A stretch of 64,000 bases of DNA from Oligella urethralis DSM 7531 (lineage in GTDB: Bacteria > Pseudomonadota > Gammaproteobacteria > Burkholderiales > Burkholderiaceae_B): contig NZ_AQVB01000001.1 in the NCBI RefSeq assembly GCF_000372065.1, positions 9,375 to 73,374 of the forward strand. The letters run 5' to 3'. Both the position numbers and the translations under genes were made by a program. The first letter of the stretch is position 1. Each line of letters begins with the position of its first letter. A model generated the notes under the pieces. That model saw nothing but the letters and a program-made list of their open reading frames with translations. It was not told where the DNA came from and did no database searches. Positions 27,990-36,792 of the stretch are shown in pieces.

Positions 27990-29384
27990 CTAGTGTTTAT
28001 TAGTCAGTAGTTTAAGAGCCGCCTCGCTGTCAGGCAGTATGGCGTCGGCTGCCATGCCCGCATCCAGCAGTGCTTTACGCCAGAGCGCGCTTTGATCGCG
28101 TGATGGCTGATGACGATTAATTAACAGTACCCAATGCCTTTGAGCAAACTGGGCAATGGTCTGAATCAGGTTTAAATGACTCCGATCGGGGGTTTGTGCG
28201 GCGTCACAAATAAAAAGAATTTGCGCTAAGGGACTTGTTCTTTGTCCTAGCTCCGCTAACAGTGCATGGCGTTGTTCACGGCTTTCAATATTGCCCCCAT
28301 CAATCACCTGCTCAGCATCACTGAGCTCAAGTAACGGCCATGGTTGGTGGGGGTCTAATTCAATCCCCACCAGTAGGGTGCCATTGCCTGACAGATCACG
28401 TGGTGCCTTAACGAAGGTCGCAGTAGGCGCCGCCGGTGCCGGTGCATCCACTCCTAGCGTGACTGCTGCGGGCTCTAAACGTGCCAATAATGGCGCATAG
28501 GCGGAGGCCTTAAGATCGATATTGGTGCGAGCAAGCCGATAGCGCGCGATAAAAAAGCTCGTGGCAAAAGCGATGAGGCGTAAAAATAGACCATAAATCA
28601 AGACTTGATTTATTAGCCAGTGCGACCAAGCTGCCTGCAAGCCGGAATCGCCTGCCGCTCCTGGCGAGATGAGTTGAGCCACATCCGGTAAACTAAAGCC
28701 CAAGCGTGAAGGGAGCCAATTTAAGGCATGAGCGATTTGCTCTAAGGTCGCTAGCGAGAGGATAGTCGTTTCCCACACAAAGCTATAACGACGGGTCGAT
28801 AGTAGAAAAAATAGGCTAACTAAGGCCGTTGTCAATATCAGTAGCCAAATTAAGTGGCTAGCCGCTGCTAGCAGCCAAGTCGTCGTTCGTTGTTGGCGAG
28901 TTAAGCTGAGGAGGGCATTGGCGATGAGGCCGGTATGAGGTCCCCGTGCGAGTTTTTGGGTGAGCCAGAGCCAAGCCTGACCGAGCAGAGGATAGTCTTT
29001 GTCACTGCGTTTAGGAAGTACTAAAAAGATGAGCCAGATAATTAGGCTTAGCATATGGATCCCTAAGATAGCAATCCAAGCGCTAAGTAGATTCACCTCG
29101 CTACTGCGACTGCCAAGCGCGGCATAAGCTAAGCCGATACCGCTCATCACCGCCAATAGTAGTAGCAGCAAAAAGGCATACTTGGCATAACGCTTAAAAT
29201 TGCTAATGGCTTGACTGAGACCGGAGGCATGGGCGAGCTTGTCGGCACGACGAAAGACTTTTTGCTCAGGACTGAGCGTTTGAGCACGCAGGGCATGAAT
29301 ATAGGCCGAATCATCCATCGGCCCGTGGTGTTGCTCCTTGAGGCGAACTGTCTCGGTTTGCCAAAGCTCGTTAAATCTCGTCAT
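27990..29384 (-). CDS. DUF2868 membrane protein
   Basis: A 464-residue protein with a soluble N-terminus, about five to six hydrophobic helices (starting AFLLLLLLAVMSGIGLAYA near residue 70) and a soluble C-terminal domain of about 170 residues. It is the usual upstream partner of the DUF3482 GTPase, and the 2-base gap implies tight coupling. A GTPase-controlled membrane device is a reasonable inference, without evidence for its job. Confidence 0.85.
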   Translation of the reverse strand: MTRFNELWQTETVRLKEQHHGPMDDSAYIHALRAQTLSPEQKVFRRADKLAHASGLSQAISNFKRYAKYAFLLLLLLAVMSGIGLAYAALGSRSSEVNLLSAWIAILGIHMLSLIIWLIFLVLPKRSDKDYPLLGQAWLWLTQKLARGPHTGLIANALLSLTRQQRTTTWLLAAASHLIWLLILTTALVSLFFLLSTRRYSFVWETTILSLATLEQIAHALNWLPSRLGFSLPDVAQLISPGAAGDSGLQAAWSHWLINQVLIYGLFLRLIAFATSFFIARYRLARTNIDLKASAYAPLLARLEPAAVTLGVDAPAPAAPTATFVKAPRDLSGNGTLLVGIELDPHQPWPLLELSDAEQVIDGGNIESREQRHALLAELGQRTSPLAQILFICDAAQTPDRSHLNLIQTIAQFAQRHWVLLINRHQPSRDQSALWRKALLDAGMAADAILPDSEAALKLLTNKH

Positions 29385-29448
29385 AGGCTATTGCTTGATG
29401 TGCTCTCAGGTACTGAATTTTTTGTTTGGACTTGATATTATTTCACAC

Positions 29449-29475
29449 TTTGGCTAGCAATCGCCCCTAGCCAAA
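29449..29475. repeat. Hairpin over the DUF1232 stop codon
   Basis: TTTGGCTAG (29449-29457) pairs perfectly with CTAGCCAAA (29467-29475) around a 9-base loop. The second arm includes the stop codon of the minus-strand DUF1232 gene. There is no U-run, so an mRNA-stabilising or weak terminator role is possible. Confidence 0.4.
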
Positions 29476-29793
29476 CCACTGCGCCATCTTCGCTTTGGAT
29501 TTAGCCTTAATTTCTGGCGAAATATAGCTAGCCACGGTGGTGAGGGCTGCGGTAATCACGCCTAAATCATCTGTAAAGCCGACCACCGGCAGATAGTCCG
29601 GAATGGTATCAATTGGCAGAATTAAATAAGCCAAGGCACCATAAATTACGCGTTTAGCCCAAGCCGGCGTGTCGGGGCTCTGGGTGGCATAAAAGAGTTG
29701 TAGGGCTTTTTCAATCACGGGCTTACCAGCAGAGAGTGCAAGCTTGCCGATCTTATTAAGTAAATTTTGACGATTGGGGTCGGTATTTTTCAT
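29467..29793 (-). CDS. YkvA family (DUF1232) protein
   Basis: A 108-residue protein with the DUF1232 core YGALAYLILPIDTIPDYLPVVGF..DDLGV at about residues 50-80, including the P-x-D-x-I-P-D signature. The family consists of small membrane-associated proteins of unknown function. It is transcribed on the minus strand, with no close operon partner. Confidence 0.88.
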   Translation of the reverse strand: MKNTDPNRQNLLNKIGKLALSAGKPVIEKALQLFYATQSPDTPAWAKRVIYGALAYLILPIDTIPDYLPVVGFTDDLGVITAALTTVASYISPEIKAKSKAKMAQWFG

Positions 29794-29995
29794 GCTAGGC
29801 TCCGGGAACGTTTAAACTTAGCCCTGTTGATTAAATTGCATCATTAAAAATTGTCTGACAATGAGCTGAGTTGAGCAATTTTTTAAACAGAGAGAGTCAA
29901 TTAATGTAATATCAAAGGTTTAGGTTATGGTTTCTATTTTGTGGTCGTAACACTAAAATCAAGCCTGTAATTAATTTAGTCCGAAAGGAGGAATT

Positions 29996-30787
29996 ATGAA
30001 AAAAATAACATCACTCGTAGCCGCATCACTTGTTGCTTTAGCCTCATTTTCTGCGGCGGCACAGGATAAGGCTGAGTTACGTATCGGTGCCGAAGCAGCG
30101 TACGCACCCTTTGAGTATAAATTACCTAGTGGTGAGTTAGCGGGCTATGATATTGATATTGGTAATGCCATTTGTGAAAAATTGGCAATGCAGTGCGTGT
30201 GGATTGAGCAGCCCTTTGATAGCTTGATTCCTGGTCTATTAGCACGTAAATTTGATTTAGTGCATTCAGCCATTACAGTCACCGAAGAGCGTAAAAAGGT
30301 GATTTCTTTTACTGATCCTTTATATGAAGTTACTAGCCAATTAGTGGCCGCTAAAGACAGTGGTATTGATGGTAGCGACGAGTCACTTAAGGGTAAGACC
30401 GTCGGTGTATTACAGGGTTCGGTGCAGGAAACCTATGCGCGTAAGCGTTGGGATAGACGTTCGGGTGTGCGTGTGACCTCCTATGTTGAACAGTCACAGA
30501 CCATTGCTGACCTAAAGGTTGGTCGCGTGGATGCGATTTTATTTGAATCACCTAATGCCGTTGAGGGTTTATTAAATACAGCTGAGGGTGCTGGCTTTAC
30601 CTTTGTGGGTGAGCCGATTGTTAACGATCCGATCATGAATAATGAAATTGCTATCGGTATACGTAAGGAAGATACGGAGCTTAAGAGCAAAATCGACGGT
30701 GCCCTAAAAGCGCTTAAGGACGAGGGCGTATTGGACGAGCTTGCTAAGAAGTACTTCCAAGATGGTGAGATTTCAGTGATTAAGTAA
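29996..30787 (+). CDS. Basic amino acid ABC transporter, periplasmic binding protein
   Basis: A 263-residue solute-binding protein of the HisJ/ArgT/LAO family. A signal peptide (about 1-22, ending SAAAQD) precedes RIGAEAAYAPFEYKLPSGELAGYDIDIGNAIC, the start of the type II binding fold. The ligand-site segments ITVTEERKKVISFTDP and VGVLQGSVQE contain the conserved Arg and Asp that bind amino-acid carboxyl and amino groups. A strong ribosome site AAGGAGG precedes the ATG. It is the first gene of a four-gene operon. Likely substrates are Arg, Lys, ornithine or His. Confidence 0.9.
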   Translation: MKKITSLVAASLVALASFSAAAQDKAELRIGAEAAYAPFEYKLPSGELAGYDIDIGNAICEKLAMQCVWIEQPFDSLIPGLLARKFDLVHSAITVTEERKKVISFTDPLYEVTSQLVAAKDSGIDGSDESLKGKTVGVLQGSVQETYARKRWDRRSGVRVTSYVEQSQTIADLKVGRVDAILFESPNAVEGLLNTAEGAGFTFVGEPIVNDPIMNNEIAIGIRKEDTELKSKIDGALKALKDEGVLDELAKKYFQDGEISVIK

Positions 30788-30807
30788 TCAGGGATATTGA
30801 GCTAATT

Positions 30808-31500
30808 GTGTTCTTAGACGGTTATTGGGAACTCATTAAAAGCGGCACTTGGGCTACGATTAAGTTAGCCCTTTTGTCCGTTTTATTGTCCTTTGTATTG
30901 GGCTTGCTTGGCGCCAGTGCCAAGCTATTTGGCGGTGCCTTGTTGCGTGGCATTGCAACGATTTATACCACGATTATCCGTGCCGTACCTGATTTGGTGC
31001 TGATGCTATTGCTGTTTTTCAGTATTCAGATGGGCCTAAATCAAATCACGGATGCCTTGGGATGGAAGGTGATTCAGATTGATCCCTTTTGGGCCGGTGT
31101 GATCGTGATTGGGATGATTTACGGCGCTTATTTTACCGAAACCTTCCGTGGTGCGTTTTTATCTGTGCCCAAGGGGCAAATTGAAGCGGGCATGGCCTAT
31201 GGTATGAGTCCGCGACAGGTTTTTAGTCGGATTTTATTTCCACAAATGATGCGTTATGCCATTCCCGGCATAGGTAATAACTGGTTAGTGGTGTTAAAGG
31301 CTACCGCCTTAGTCTCTATTATTGGTCTGAGTGATTTGGTTAAGGCCAGTCAGGATGCGGGGCGCGCTACCGGCAATATGTTTAAATACATTCTGATTGC
31401 TGGTCTGATTTATTTGGTTTTAACCTCCTTATCAAATATTGTTCTATGGTATTTAGAGCGACGCTACTCAGCCGGTGCTGCTAAATTTGAAGTGGATTAA
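30808..31500 (+). CDS. Basic amino acid ABC transporter permease (HisQ-like)
   Basis: A 230-residue permease with about five transmembrane helices and the cytoplasmic EAA loop (PKGQIEAGMAYGMSPRQVFSRI). The start is a GTG at 30808, 20 bases after the binding-protein stop, because no ATG fits. HisQ-type permeases form a heterodimer with the product of the next gene. Confidence 0.88.
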   Translation: MFLDGYWELIKSGTWATIKLALLSVLLSFVLGLLGASAKLFGGALLRGIATIYTTIIRAVPDLVLMLLLFFSIQMGLNQITDALGWKVIQIDPFWAGVIVIGMIYGAYFTETFRGAFLSVPKGQIEAGMAYGMSPRQVFSRILFPQMMRYAIPGIGNNWLVVLKATALVSIIGLSDLVKASQDAGRATGNMFKYILIAGLIYLVLTSLSNIVLWYLERRYSAGAAKFEVD

Positions 31501-31505
31501 GCAGC

Positions 31506-32255
31506 ATGGAAAGATTTTTTGAAATTTGGCAGGATTATTGGCAAGCATTCTTAATCTGGGACGGTTTCGAGTTCTCTGGACTGGCTGTTACTTTGTGGAT
31601 TTTGGTGCTGTCTCTGCTATTTGGTTTTGTGCTATCAGTGCTGTTAGCGGTGGGGCGAGTTTCCAAAAACCTCTTGATTAAGGGGCCGATTTGGTTATTT
31701 ACCTATGTGTTTAGAGGCACGCCCTTTTATGTGCAGTTATTGCTGATTTATAGCGGCTTAATTAGTTTGGATGTGGTGCGTGGTACACCCTTATTACGTG
31801 ATTTTTTTATTAATGGTTATTACTGTGCTATTTTGGCCCTAACCTTCAATACCACCGCCTACACCACGGAAATGTTTGCCGGCTTTATCCGTACCACCGC
31901 CAAGGGGGAAATTGAGGCCGCTAGAGCCTTTGGTATGAGTAAATGGCAGCTGTATCGGCGTATTATTATTCCTTCAATGCTGCGACGGGCGATGCCCGCC
32001 TATAGCAATGAGGTGATTTTGATGCTGCATACCACCTCTTTAGCCTTTGCCGCCACGGTACCGGATATTTTAAAGGTGGCACGCGATGCCTATGCAGCGA
32101 CCTATCAAGCGTTTATCGCTTATGGTATCGCCGCATTACTGTATATGGTGGTCGCCTTTGTGATTGTGGCTTTATTTAGAAAGATTGAAAAACGGGCCTT
32201 AGCGTATCTTGTGGTTAGCCCAAAAAGTGATAAACAGGTAGTTAACAATGTATAA
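31506..32255 (+). CDS. Basic amino acid ABC transporter permease (HisM-like)
   Basis: A 249-residue permease with about five transmembrane helices, the motif TYVFRGTPFYVQLLLIYSG typical of HisM/OccM, and the EAA loop GEIEAARAFGMSKWQLYRRI. It follows the other permease gene by 5 bases and overlaps the ATPase gene by 8 bases, which indicates coupled translation. Confidence 0.88.
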   Translation: MERFFEIWQDYWQAFLIWDGFEFSGLAVTLWILVLSLLFGFVLSVLLAVGRVSKNLLIKGPIWLFTYVFRGTPFYVQLLLIYSGLISLDVVRGTPLLRDFFINGYYCAILALTFNTTAYTTEMFAGFIRTTAKGEIEAARAFGMSKWQLYRRIIIPSMLRRAMPAYSNEVILMLHTTSLAFAATVPDILKVARDAYAATYQAFIAYGIAALLYMVVAFVIVALFRKIEKRALAYLVVSPKSDKQVVNNV

Positions 32256-33015
32256 ATTAGAAGTTCTGGATATTCATAAGTCTTATGGTGACCACGAGGT
32301 ATTAAAGGGCGTTACCTTACAGGCAAAAGCCGGTGATGTGGTGGCGATTATCGGTTCCAGTGGTTCCGGTAAAAGTACTTTTTTGCGCTGTATTAATTTT
32401 CTTGAACAGGCCAATGAGGGGAAAATCATCCTGAACGGTCAGGCCTTGCCTTTGGAAAAAGATACTAAGGGCTATCTTAAAGTCAGTGATAAAAAGGCGT
32501 TGCAGCAGTTTCGTACCAAATTGGCGATGGTGTTTCAGCACTTTAACTTATGGGCGCATATGACGGTGTTGGATAATATTATTCAAGCCCCGGTGCATGT
32601 GTTGGGGGTTAAAAAGGAGGATGCCATTGCCCGTGCACGCGCCTATTTGAAAAAAGTGGGTTTACCAGCTGATGCGGAGTCAAAGTATCCGTCACAGCTT
32701 TCTGGCGGTCAGCAGCAACGCGTTGCCATTGCTAGAGCGCTGGCAATGGAGCCTGAGGTGATGCTGTTTGATGAACCGACCTCGGCTTTGGACCCGGAGC
32801 TAGTGGGTGAGGTGTTGAAAGTGATGCAGGAACTGGCCGAAGAGGGTCGTACCATGATTGTGGTGACCCACGAGATGGGTTTTGCGCGTCATATTGCCAC
32901 TCAAGTGATGTTTTTACATGAGGGTGTGGTGGAGGAGCAAGGACCACCTGCCGAGGTCTTAAATAATCCAAAGAGTTTACGCTTACAGCAGTTTTTGTCC
33001 GGTAATTTAAAATAG
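32248..33015 (+). CDS. Basic amino acid ABC transporter ATPase (HisP-like)
   Basis: A 255-residue nucleotide-binding subunit. Walker A is GSSGSGKST, the signature is LSGGQQQRVA, Walker B is VMLFDEPTSALD, and the switch histidine lies in VVTHEMGFA. The insertion between Walker A and the Q-loop (KDTKGYLKVSDKKAL) is typical of the HisP/OccP subgroup. It powers import of the amino acid delivered by the binding protein. Confidence 0.92.
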   Translation: MYKLEVLDIHKSYGDHEVLKGVTLQAKAGDVVAIIGSSGSGKSTFLRCINFLEQANEGKIILNGQALPLEKDTKGYLKVSDKKALQQFRTKLAMVFQHFNLWAHMTVLDNIIQAPVHVLGVKKEDAIARARAYLKKVGLPADAESKYPSQLSGGQQQRVAIARALAMEPEVMLFDEPTSALDPELVGEVLKVMQELAEEGRTMIVVTHEMGFARHIATQVMFLHEGVVEEQGPPAEVLNNPKSLRLQQFLSGNLK

Positions 33016-33023
33016 TAAGGGCC

Positions 33024-33046
33024 TGAGCTTGTGATGCTCAAGCTCA
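33024..33046 (+). repeat. Hairpin between ATPase and TauE genes
   Basis: TGAGCTTG (33024-33031) pairs with CAAGCTCA (33039-33046) around a 7-base loop, without a U-run. It lies 10 bases before the next ATG and may affect translation start of the following gene or mark an mRNA processing site. Confidence 0.4.
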
Positions 33047-33055
33047 ACAATCATT

Positions 33056-33886
33056 ATGATGACTTTCGGTTGGGACATTGCACTGTGTTTATTAGTGCTG
33101 GGTAGTGTCGGTGGCTTTATGGCCGGTCTGCTAGGCGTGGGCGGTGGCATGATATTGGTGCCGTTTTTAACCATGCTATTTAGCTGGAAGGGGATGCCCT
33201 TGGAGTTAGTGGTGCATGCCTGTATTGCGACTTCCATGGCGATGATTTGCTTTACCTCTTTATCCAGTATGCGTGCCCACCATAAGCGTGGCGGTGTATT
33301 GTGGCCGGTGGTGGCGGCCTTGGTGCCGGGGGTGTTTTTAGGCGGTTTTTTGTCGGGAGGGGTGGTCTTTTCCTTTATTAGTACCGCTTGGCTAGCCCTG
33401 GTGTTTTCGCTTTTTATGGCTTATTCAGCCTTTAATATGGCGATCGATAAAAAGCCTAAGCCTTCGCGTCAGTTGCCCGGCTTTTTAGGCACTACTTTCG
33501 TGGGTACGATCATTGGTTTTGTCTCTGGTTTGGTTGGCGCCGGGGGCGGTTTTTTAACCGTGCCGTTTCTTGTTTGGTGTAATGTGAATATCCGCAATGC
33601 GGTTAGTACCTCTGCTGCACTTGGTTTTCCTATTGCGCTAGCAAATACCATGGGCTTTATTTATTCAGGTCTTAAGGACATTGGCTGGCAGCCGGGTATG
33701 GTGGGCTATATTTATTGGCCGGCATGGTTAACCTTAATTTCTACCAGCGTGTTAATGGCACCGGTGGGTGCGCATTTTGCCCATACTTGGCCGGTTAAAC
33801 GTATTAAGAAAATCTTTGCCTTTGTACTGTCCTTTATTTGTCTTTATATGTTGAGAACATCGCTGATCGCCTTTGAGCTTATCTAG
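33056..33886 (+). CDS. TauE/SafE family anion exporter
   Basis: A 276-residue membrane protein with about eight hydrophobic helices in two repeats, each beginning with the family motif: GLLGVGGGMILVPFL (about residues 24-38) and GLVGAGGGFLTVPFL (about 160-174). The family exports or imports sulfite, sulfoacetate and related organosulfur anions. It is probably transcribed with the ABC transporter upstream (40 bases), though the hairpin between them could separate the two. Confidence 0.88.
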   Translation: MMTFGWDIALCLLVLGSVGGFMAGLLGVGGGMILVPFLTMLFSWKGMPLELVVHACIATSMAMICFTSLSSMRAHHKRGGVLWPVVAALVPGVFLGGFLSGGVVFSFISTAWLALVFSLFMAYSAFNMAIDKKPKPSRQLPGFLGTTFVGTIIGFVSGLVGAGGGFLTVPFLVWCNVNIRNAVSTSAALGFPIALANTMGFIYSGLKDIGWQPGMVGYIYWPAWLTLISTSVLMAPVGAHFAHTWPVKRIKKIFAFVLSFICLYMLRTSLIAFELI

Positions 33887-33891
33887 GCAAA

Positions 33892-33921
33892 AAAAATAGC
33901 ACTGCTGGCAGTGCTATTTTT
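33892..33921. terminator. Bidirectional intrinsic terminator
   Basis: The stem AAAAATAGCACTG (33892-33904) pairs with CAGTGCTATTTTT (33909-33921) around a 4-base loop, giving a U-run in both directions. It ends the TauE gene (plus) and the convergent GntP permease gene (minus), whose stop is only 8 bases away. Confidence 0.88.
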
Positions 33922-33928
33922 CGTTTAG

Positions 33929-35317
33929 TTAAAACGAACCAAACATCGTTCCCAAGGCAATCACGCTACTTAAGGCCAGGAGCGGACCGAAAATGGTGAC
34001 AGCGGCAATATCCATGTAGGACTGACGGTGATTCAAGCTGCAAATGGAGAGTAAGGTGATAATCGCTCCACAATGCGGCAAGGTGTCAAAGCCACCAGCA
34101 GCAATCACCGCGACTCGGTGCAAGAGCTCGGGGCTAATATTATTTTCAAGGGCAATTTGTAGGTAATCTGCACCTAAGGTCTGCAAGGCAATACTTAAGC
34201 CACCAGAAGAAGAACCCGTGATCCCTGCCAAGGTCATCATTGCTACCGCCTCAGAAATCAGTGGATTATTTGGTGATACGTTTAAGACCAATTCTTTTAA
34301 AATGGCAAAGCCTGCAAGACCGGCAATCACTGCGCCATAGCCCACTTCCGAAGCGGTATTAAAGGCGGGTAGCATGGAGCCGAGGGTGCCCTTATTGATG
34401 GTGTCGCGCAAGTGATGAAAACGCGCAAAGGCAATGATAATCAGCCACAGTGAGGCCAGCACCAATGAAATAATAATGGCCCAAATGCCTAGTTTCTTCG
34501 TCGGATCAATGGCCTCAAAGGCTTGATTGATGGCAGAGAAGTCCATCGCCGGGAAAATCACATAGGTAAATAAAGCGTTGAGCGCAATCACCAAGAGTAG
34601 CGGTGAAAAGGCCAACAGCACCGGCATCTGTGCTTGCGTGTTGAGATGCTCATCGGCTACGCCGTCATTATGTTCACCATAGCCTTCGCCCGCTGCTTGG
34701 GCGGCCTGGGCGCGTCGATTAAGCCAGAGCCAACCCACAAAAAACATGATTGCTGCAGCGATAATCCCTAAACCCGGTGCGGCAAAGACATTGGTACCGT
34801 AGTAAGGGATAGGAATGGCGTTTTGAATGGCTGGCGTGCCGGGTAAGGCCGTCATGGTAAAGGTAAAAGCACCCAGGGCAATCGCCCCGGGAATCAGGCG
34901 TTTAGGAATATTGGCCTGATAGAACATCACCTTAGCAATAGGGAAAATCGCAAATGCCACCACAAATAAAGAAACGCCACCATAGGTTAAGGCGCCGCAC
35001 GCAAGCACCACGGTAAGAATGGCATGCTTAGGTCCCAAGACTTTGGTAAACCACGTGGCAATACTAGAAGCCGCACCGGAATCGGCAATAAGCTGCCCAA
35101 AAATGGCGCCTAAGAGGAAAATGGGAAAGAAATTCAGTAAATAATTACCCAAGGCACCCATAAAGGTTTCAGTGTAGATGGGTAGCATTAAGCTGATATC
35201 ACCCGATAATAAAACGGCTAAGGCTGCCAAGACGGGCGCTAGTATAAGCACTGAAATACCTCGATAAGCAAGGTACATCAGTAGAAAGAGGGAGATTAAA
35301 ATGGCTAGAGTACTCAC
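33929..35317 (-). CDS. GntP-family permease
   Basis: A 462-residue membrane protein with about twelve hydrophobic helices, including FFPIFLLGAIFGQLIADSGAA, ALTYGGVSLFVVAFA and GASG-like turns in the C-terminal half (ITGSSSGGLSIAL, FDTLPHCGAIITL). These are typical of GntP proteins that import gluconate, D-hydroxybutyrate or other hydroxy acids. I place the start at a GTG (35317) with GGAG seven bases upstream; a TTG 13 codons earlier has no ribosome site. It stands next to lldD, so a hydroxy-acid substrate is likely. Confidence 0.85.
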   Translation of the reverse strand: MSTLAILISLFLLMYLAYRGISVLILAPVLAALAVLLSGDISLMLPIYTETFMGALGNYLLNFFPIFLLGAIFGQLIADSGAASSIATWFTKVLGPKHAILTVVLACGALTYGGVSLFVVAFAIFPIAKVMFYQANIPKRLIPGAIALGAFTFTMTALPGTPAIQNAIPIPYYGTNVFAAPGLGIIAAAIMFFVGWLWLNRRAQAAQAAGEGYGEHNDGVADEHLNTQAQMPVLLAFSPLLLVIALNALFTYVIFPAMDFSAINQAFEAIDPTKKLGIWAIIISLVLASLWLIIIAFARFHHLRDTINKGTLGSMLPAFNTASEVGYGAVIAGLAGFAILKELVLNVSPNNPLISEAVAMMTLAGITGSSSGGLSIALQTLGADYLQIALENNISPELLHRVAVIAAGGFDTLPHCGAIITLLSICSLNHRQSYMDIAAVTIFGPLLALSSVIALGTMFGSF

Positions 35318-35405
35318 ACAAGGGCTCCAATGTTGAGATGGTTTCTTAGGTGTCAAAAGCTTAACATCTTAGTGATGAAGGGCTGATGGCATTTGGCGTG
35401 CCATG

Positions 35406-35435
35406 AAAAAAATGAGCACCAACGAGGTGGTGCTC
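35406..35435 (-). terminator. Intrinsic terminator of lldD
   Basis: GAGCACCA (35414-35421) pairs with TGGTGCTC (35428-35435), with a 6-base loop. On the minus strand it runs into a near-continuous U tract (35412-35406). Confidence 0.85.
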
Positions 35436-35453
35436 CTGATGAAGTGAGTGAGT

Positions 35454-36590
35454 CTAGGACTGTACTAAGCAGTCGCGATTGATTTCTGATATCTGACAAT
35501 TAGAGGTTAGGGTCATGGCGACACGCATTTCTTTTTCTAAGAGATTCAGTAAATTACTGACGCCTTGTCCACCGGCAGCGGCTAAGGCATAAATATAGGC
35601 ACGCCCGATCATGGTTGCATCGGCCCCTAAGGCGAGCATGCGTACGATATCTAAACCGTTACGAATGCCTGAGTCGACGAGGATTTTTAATTCGCCTTTG
35701 ACAGCATCGGCAATGCTCGGTAGGGCTTTGGTGGTGGACAGCACACCGTCTAATTGGCGACCGCCGTGGTTAGACACGACGATACCATCGGCCCCAAAGC
35801 GCACCGCATCCTTGGCATCATCAGCATCAAGAATGCCTTTAATCACCATGGGACCGTCCCAGAATTCATGAATCCATTCGAGGTCTTGCCATGAGATCGA
35901 AGGGTCGAAGTTTGCTCCCAACCAACCCATATAGTCTTCTAGGGCCACGGGCTGACCACGATAACGGGAGATATTACCCAAGTCATGAGGGCGACCGTGT
36001 AAGCCGACATCCCACGACCAGAGAGGATGTAATGCGGCTTGTAAATAGCGACGCCATTCGGCATAGGGGCCACTCATACCCGAATGGGCATCACGATAAC
36101 GGGCACCGGGCACGGGCATATCCACCGTAAACACGAGGGTGGAGCAGCCAGCTGCTTTGGCGCGCTCAAGCACATTTTTCATAAAACCGCGGTCTTTTAG
36201 CACATACAGCTGGAACCACATCGGTCGTGAGAGCGCCGGCGCCACTTCTTCAATGGGGCACACGGACACGGTTGACATGGTAAAGGGGATGCCATAGTCG
36301 GCTGCGGCTTTGGCTGCTTGTAGCTCACCGCGGCGAGCATACATACCCGTCAGGCCCACTGGCGACAGAATTAAGGGGATACGGAGCTTTTCTCCGAAGA
36401 GCTCCATGCTTGTGTCCAGGGCTGACATATCGCGGAGCACACGCTGTTTTAATGCGACCTTCGCCAGATCGTTGACATTATCGTCAAGGGTGCGCTCGGC
36501 ATAAGCGCCGCCATCAATGTAATGAAATAAAAAGGGCGGTAAGCGTCGCTTAGCTGCCTTACGGTAATCGGTAGATGAAGCAATAATCAT
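35454..36590 (-). CDS. lldD: FMN-dependent L-lactate dehydrogenase
   Basis: A 378-residue alpha-hydroxy-acid oxidase-fold enzyme of LldD length. It has the N-terminal [22 protein letters not shown], the FMN-contacting LSPVGLTGM and QLYVLKDRG, and the catalytic histidine H275 in [10 protein letters not shown], with the substrate arginines in [14 protein letters not shown] and GGRQLD. It oxidises L-lactate to pyruvate and passes electrons to the respiratory chain at the membrane. It diverges from the lactate permease gene across a region with two likely LldR operators. Confidence 0.93.
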   Translation of the reverse strand: MIIASSTDYRKAAKRRLPPFLFHYIDGGAYAERTLDDNVNDLAKVALKQRVLRDMSALDTSMELFGEKLRIPLILSPVGLTGMYARRGELQAAKAAADYGIPFTMSTVSVCPIEEVAPALSRPMWFQLYVLKDRGFMKNVLERAKAAGCSTLVFTVDMPVPGARYRDAHSGMSGPYAEWRRYLQAALHPLWSWDVGLHGRPHDLGNISRYRGQPVALEDYMGWLGANFDPSISWQDLEWIHEFWDGPMVIKGILDADDAKDAVRFGADGIVVSNHGGRQLDGVLSTTKALPSIADAVKGELKILVDSGIRNGLDIVRMLALGADATMIGRAYIYALAAAGGQGVSNLLNLLEKEMRVAMTLTSNCQISEINRDCLVQS

Positions 36591-36625
36591 GGCTCTGATA
36601 GTAAGGAATGTTGAGGGATTGTTTT

Positions 36626-36654
36626 ATTATAAACTAATAAGTGGTAGGACCACT
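36626..36654 (-). promoter_or_regulatory. Putative lldD promoter
   Basis: On the minus strand, TATAAT (36631-36626) is a perfect -10 box; 17 bases upstream is AGTGGT (36654-36649), a poor -35. The spacer and -35 are covered by the operator at 36639-36655, so bound regulator would block RNA polymerase. Confidence 0.5.
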
Positions 36655-36655
36655 T
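36639..36655. promoter_or_regulatory. Putative LldR operator O1
   Basis: AAGTGGTAGGACCACTT is an inverted repeat of 7 bases around 3, with the core TGGT-N3-ACCA expected for the FadR/LldR branch of GntR regulators. It lies over the lldD promoter. Confidence 0.65.
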
Positions 36656-36696
36656 TATATAAAACATAAGAATACATGAGATTTTAAGTAAAATAA

Positions 36697-36725
36697 TTCA
36701 GGGTTTCTCCTTATATACGGATATT
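36697..36725 (+). promoter_or_regulatory. Putative lctP promoter
   Basis: TTCAGG (36697-36702), 17-base spacer and GATATT (36720-36725), immediately upstream of operator O2. A modest match to the sigma70 consensus, made plausible by its position. Confidence 0.35.
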
Positions 36726-36736
36726 TGGTACTACCA
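36726..36736. promoter_or_regulatory. Putative LldR operator O2
   Basis: TGGTACTACCA shares the TGGT-N3-ACCA core with O1. The centres are 84 bp apart, about eight helical turns, so two dimers would face the same side of the DNA and could loop it. E. coli lldPRD also has two LldR sites. Confidence 0.6.
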
Positions 36737-36792
36737 GTATGATCGAACACATTCAAAAATAGTCAAATTGTATTCCCTAGAGGAGTGTGGAG

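Noticed and set aside
29794-29995. ArgR-box operators upstream of the basic amino acid ABC operon
   Set aside because: No convincing TGAAT-type half-site pairs seen; only AT-rich sequence and the strong ribosome site.
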